A DNA stretch of 64,000 bases from Balneola sp. (lineage in GTDB: Bacteria > Bacteroidota > Rhodothermia > Balneolales > Balneolaceae): positions 1 through 64,000 of the forward strand of contig NZMW01000005.1 of NCBI GenBank assembly GCA_002694685.1, given 5' to 3'. Numbering within the stretch: the first letter of the stretch is position 1; each line of letters starts with the position of its first letter. The notes beneath the pieces were generated by a model. That model was given only the letters and a program-made list of their open reading frames with translations. It did not search any database and had not been told where the DNA came from. The position numbers were made by a program, and so were the translations under genes. Positions 63,686-64,000 of this stretch are shown piece after piece.

Positions 63686-64000
63686 TTAATCGGAGGTGTC
63701 ATCGGTATTGTCATTCTCTTCATCATCGTCATTAATTTCGACTTCAAATTCTTCTTCATCCTCAAACCAGCTTGCTACCCAGTCATTGAAATCTTCTACC
63801 TGTTGGCTGAATCCCAATGCTCCTAAAGAATATTTTACCAGGTCAAAACCTTTATCGACAATTTTTGAGTAAACAAGTTCTTCTATAAACCCGGTTATTT
63901 TGTCAATAAGAGCAAAGGTACGTTCTTGATCCTCACTGTCATCTTCCAGCCAAAACTTGATGAGGTATAGATAATGAGATCTCAGTGATGCATAGAATAA
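63686..64000 (-). CDS. C-terminal part of a probable TetR-family regulator (cut by window end)
   Basis: An open frame runs in from the right edge and ends with TAA at 63686. The 104 visible residues (LFYASLRSHYLYLIKFWLED..., VDKGFDLVKYSLGALGF) are helical and resemble the ligand-binding C-terminus of TetR regulators that often stand next to AarF-type genes. The last 25 residues are a strongly acidic tail (FEDEEEFEVEINDDDEENDN). The DNA-binding half lies outside the window, so the assignment is tentative. Confidence 0.5.
   Translation of the reverse strand, partial: LFYASLRSHYLYLIKFWLEDDSEDQERTFALIDKITGFIEELVYSKIVDKGFDLVKYSLGALGFSQQVEDFNDWVASWFEDEEEFEVEINDDDEENDNTDDTSD

Noticed and set aside
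1-64000. CRISPR arrays, IS elements, prophage or tRNA genes
   Set aside because: I looked for regular direct repeats, transposase-like proteins, phage genes and tRNA cloverleaf sequences and saw none.

Overview
The window looks like chromosome of a marine or saline bacterium of the Balneolota/Rhodothermota side of the Bacteroidota group (Gracilimonas- or Balneola-like). The evidence is AT-leaning DNA, many T9SS-type C-terminal tails of the QNYPNPFNPTT...KLxLIK type, a TonB-dependent receptor with a CarboxypepD_reg-like domain, GH115 and GH67 glucuronidases, and frequent TTG starts. The taxon is an inference from protein style; no marker gene was compared.

Layout: 1-133 is the end of an rRNA operon (partial 5S rRNA and terminator). 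488-12871 is a forward cluster for intracellular and periplasmic xylan use: a putative D-mannonate oxidoreductase, GH67 alpha-glucuronidase, two GH10 lipoproteins on either side of a GPH sugar transporter, D-mannonate dehydratase, a LacI-type regulator, xylulokinase and xylose isomerase. 13319-22773 encodes an outer-membrane TonB receptor, two large T9SS-tailed surface proteins of unknown function and a Na+/sugar symporter. 22905-42619 carries enzymes in alternating directions: GH10 with a CBM, GH43, GH30, GH2, a CotH/lamin-tail protein, an SGNH esterase, a CE15 glucuronoyl esterase, another GH10 and GH115.

Together these genes form a glucuronoxylan utilisation locus. Secreted or surface T9SS enzymes (GH10-CBM, GH30, CE15) would cut the polymer and its lignin esters. 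The TonB receptor, with no SusD partner in the window, would import oligomers. Lipoprotein and periplasmic enzymes (GH10, GH43, GH2, GH67, GH115) would finish them. GPH and SSS transporters would import the products. Xylose would then enter via XylA/XylB and glucuronate via the mannonate branch. Recurrent TTGAGCAA/TTGCTCA inverted repeats lie in front of several of these transcription units and probably mark the regulon.

42782-64000 is mostly housekeeping: an acyl-CoA dehydrogenase/sirtuin/SGNH operon with overlapping genes, a frameshifted beta-propeller gene, an SDR, HisC, a fused 2-oxoacid dehydrogenase E1, a sensor kinase and SpoIIE-type phosphatase pair, HflK/HflC, RecQ, a desaturase strikingly like eukaryotic sphingolipid delta-4 desaturases, an AarF/UbiB kinase and a cut-off TetR-like C-terminus.
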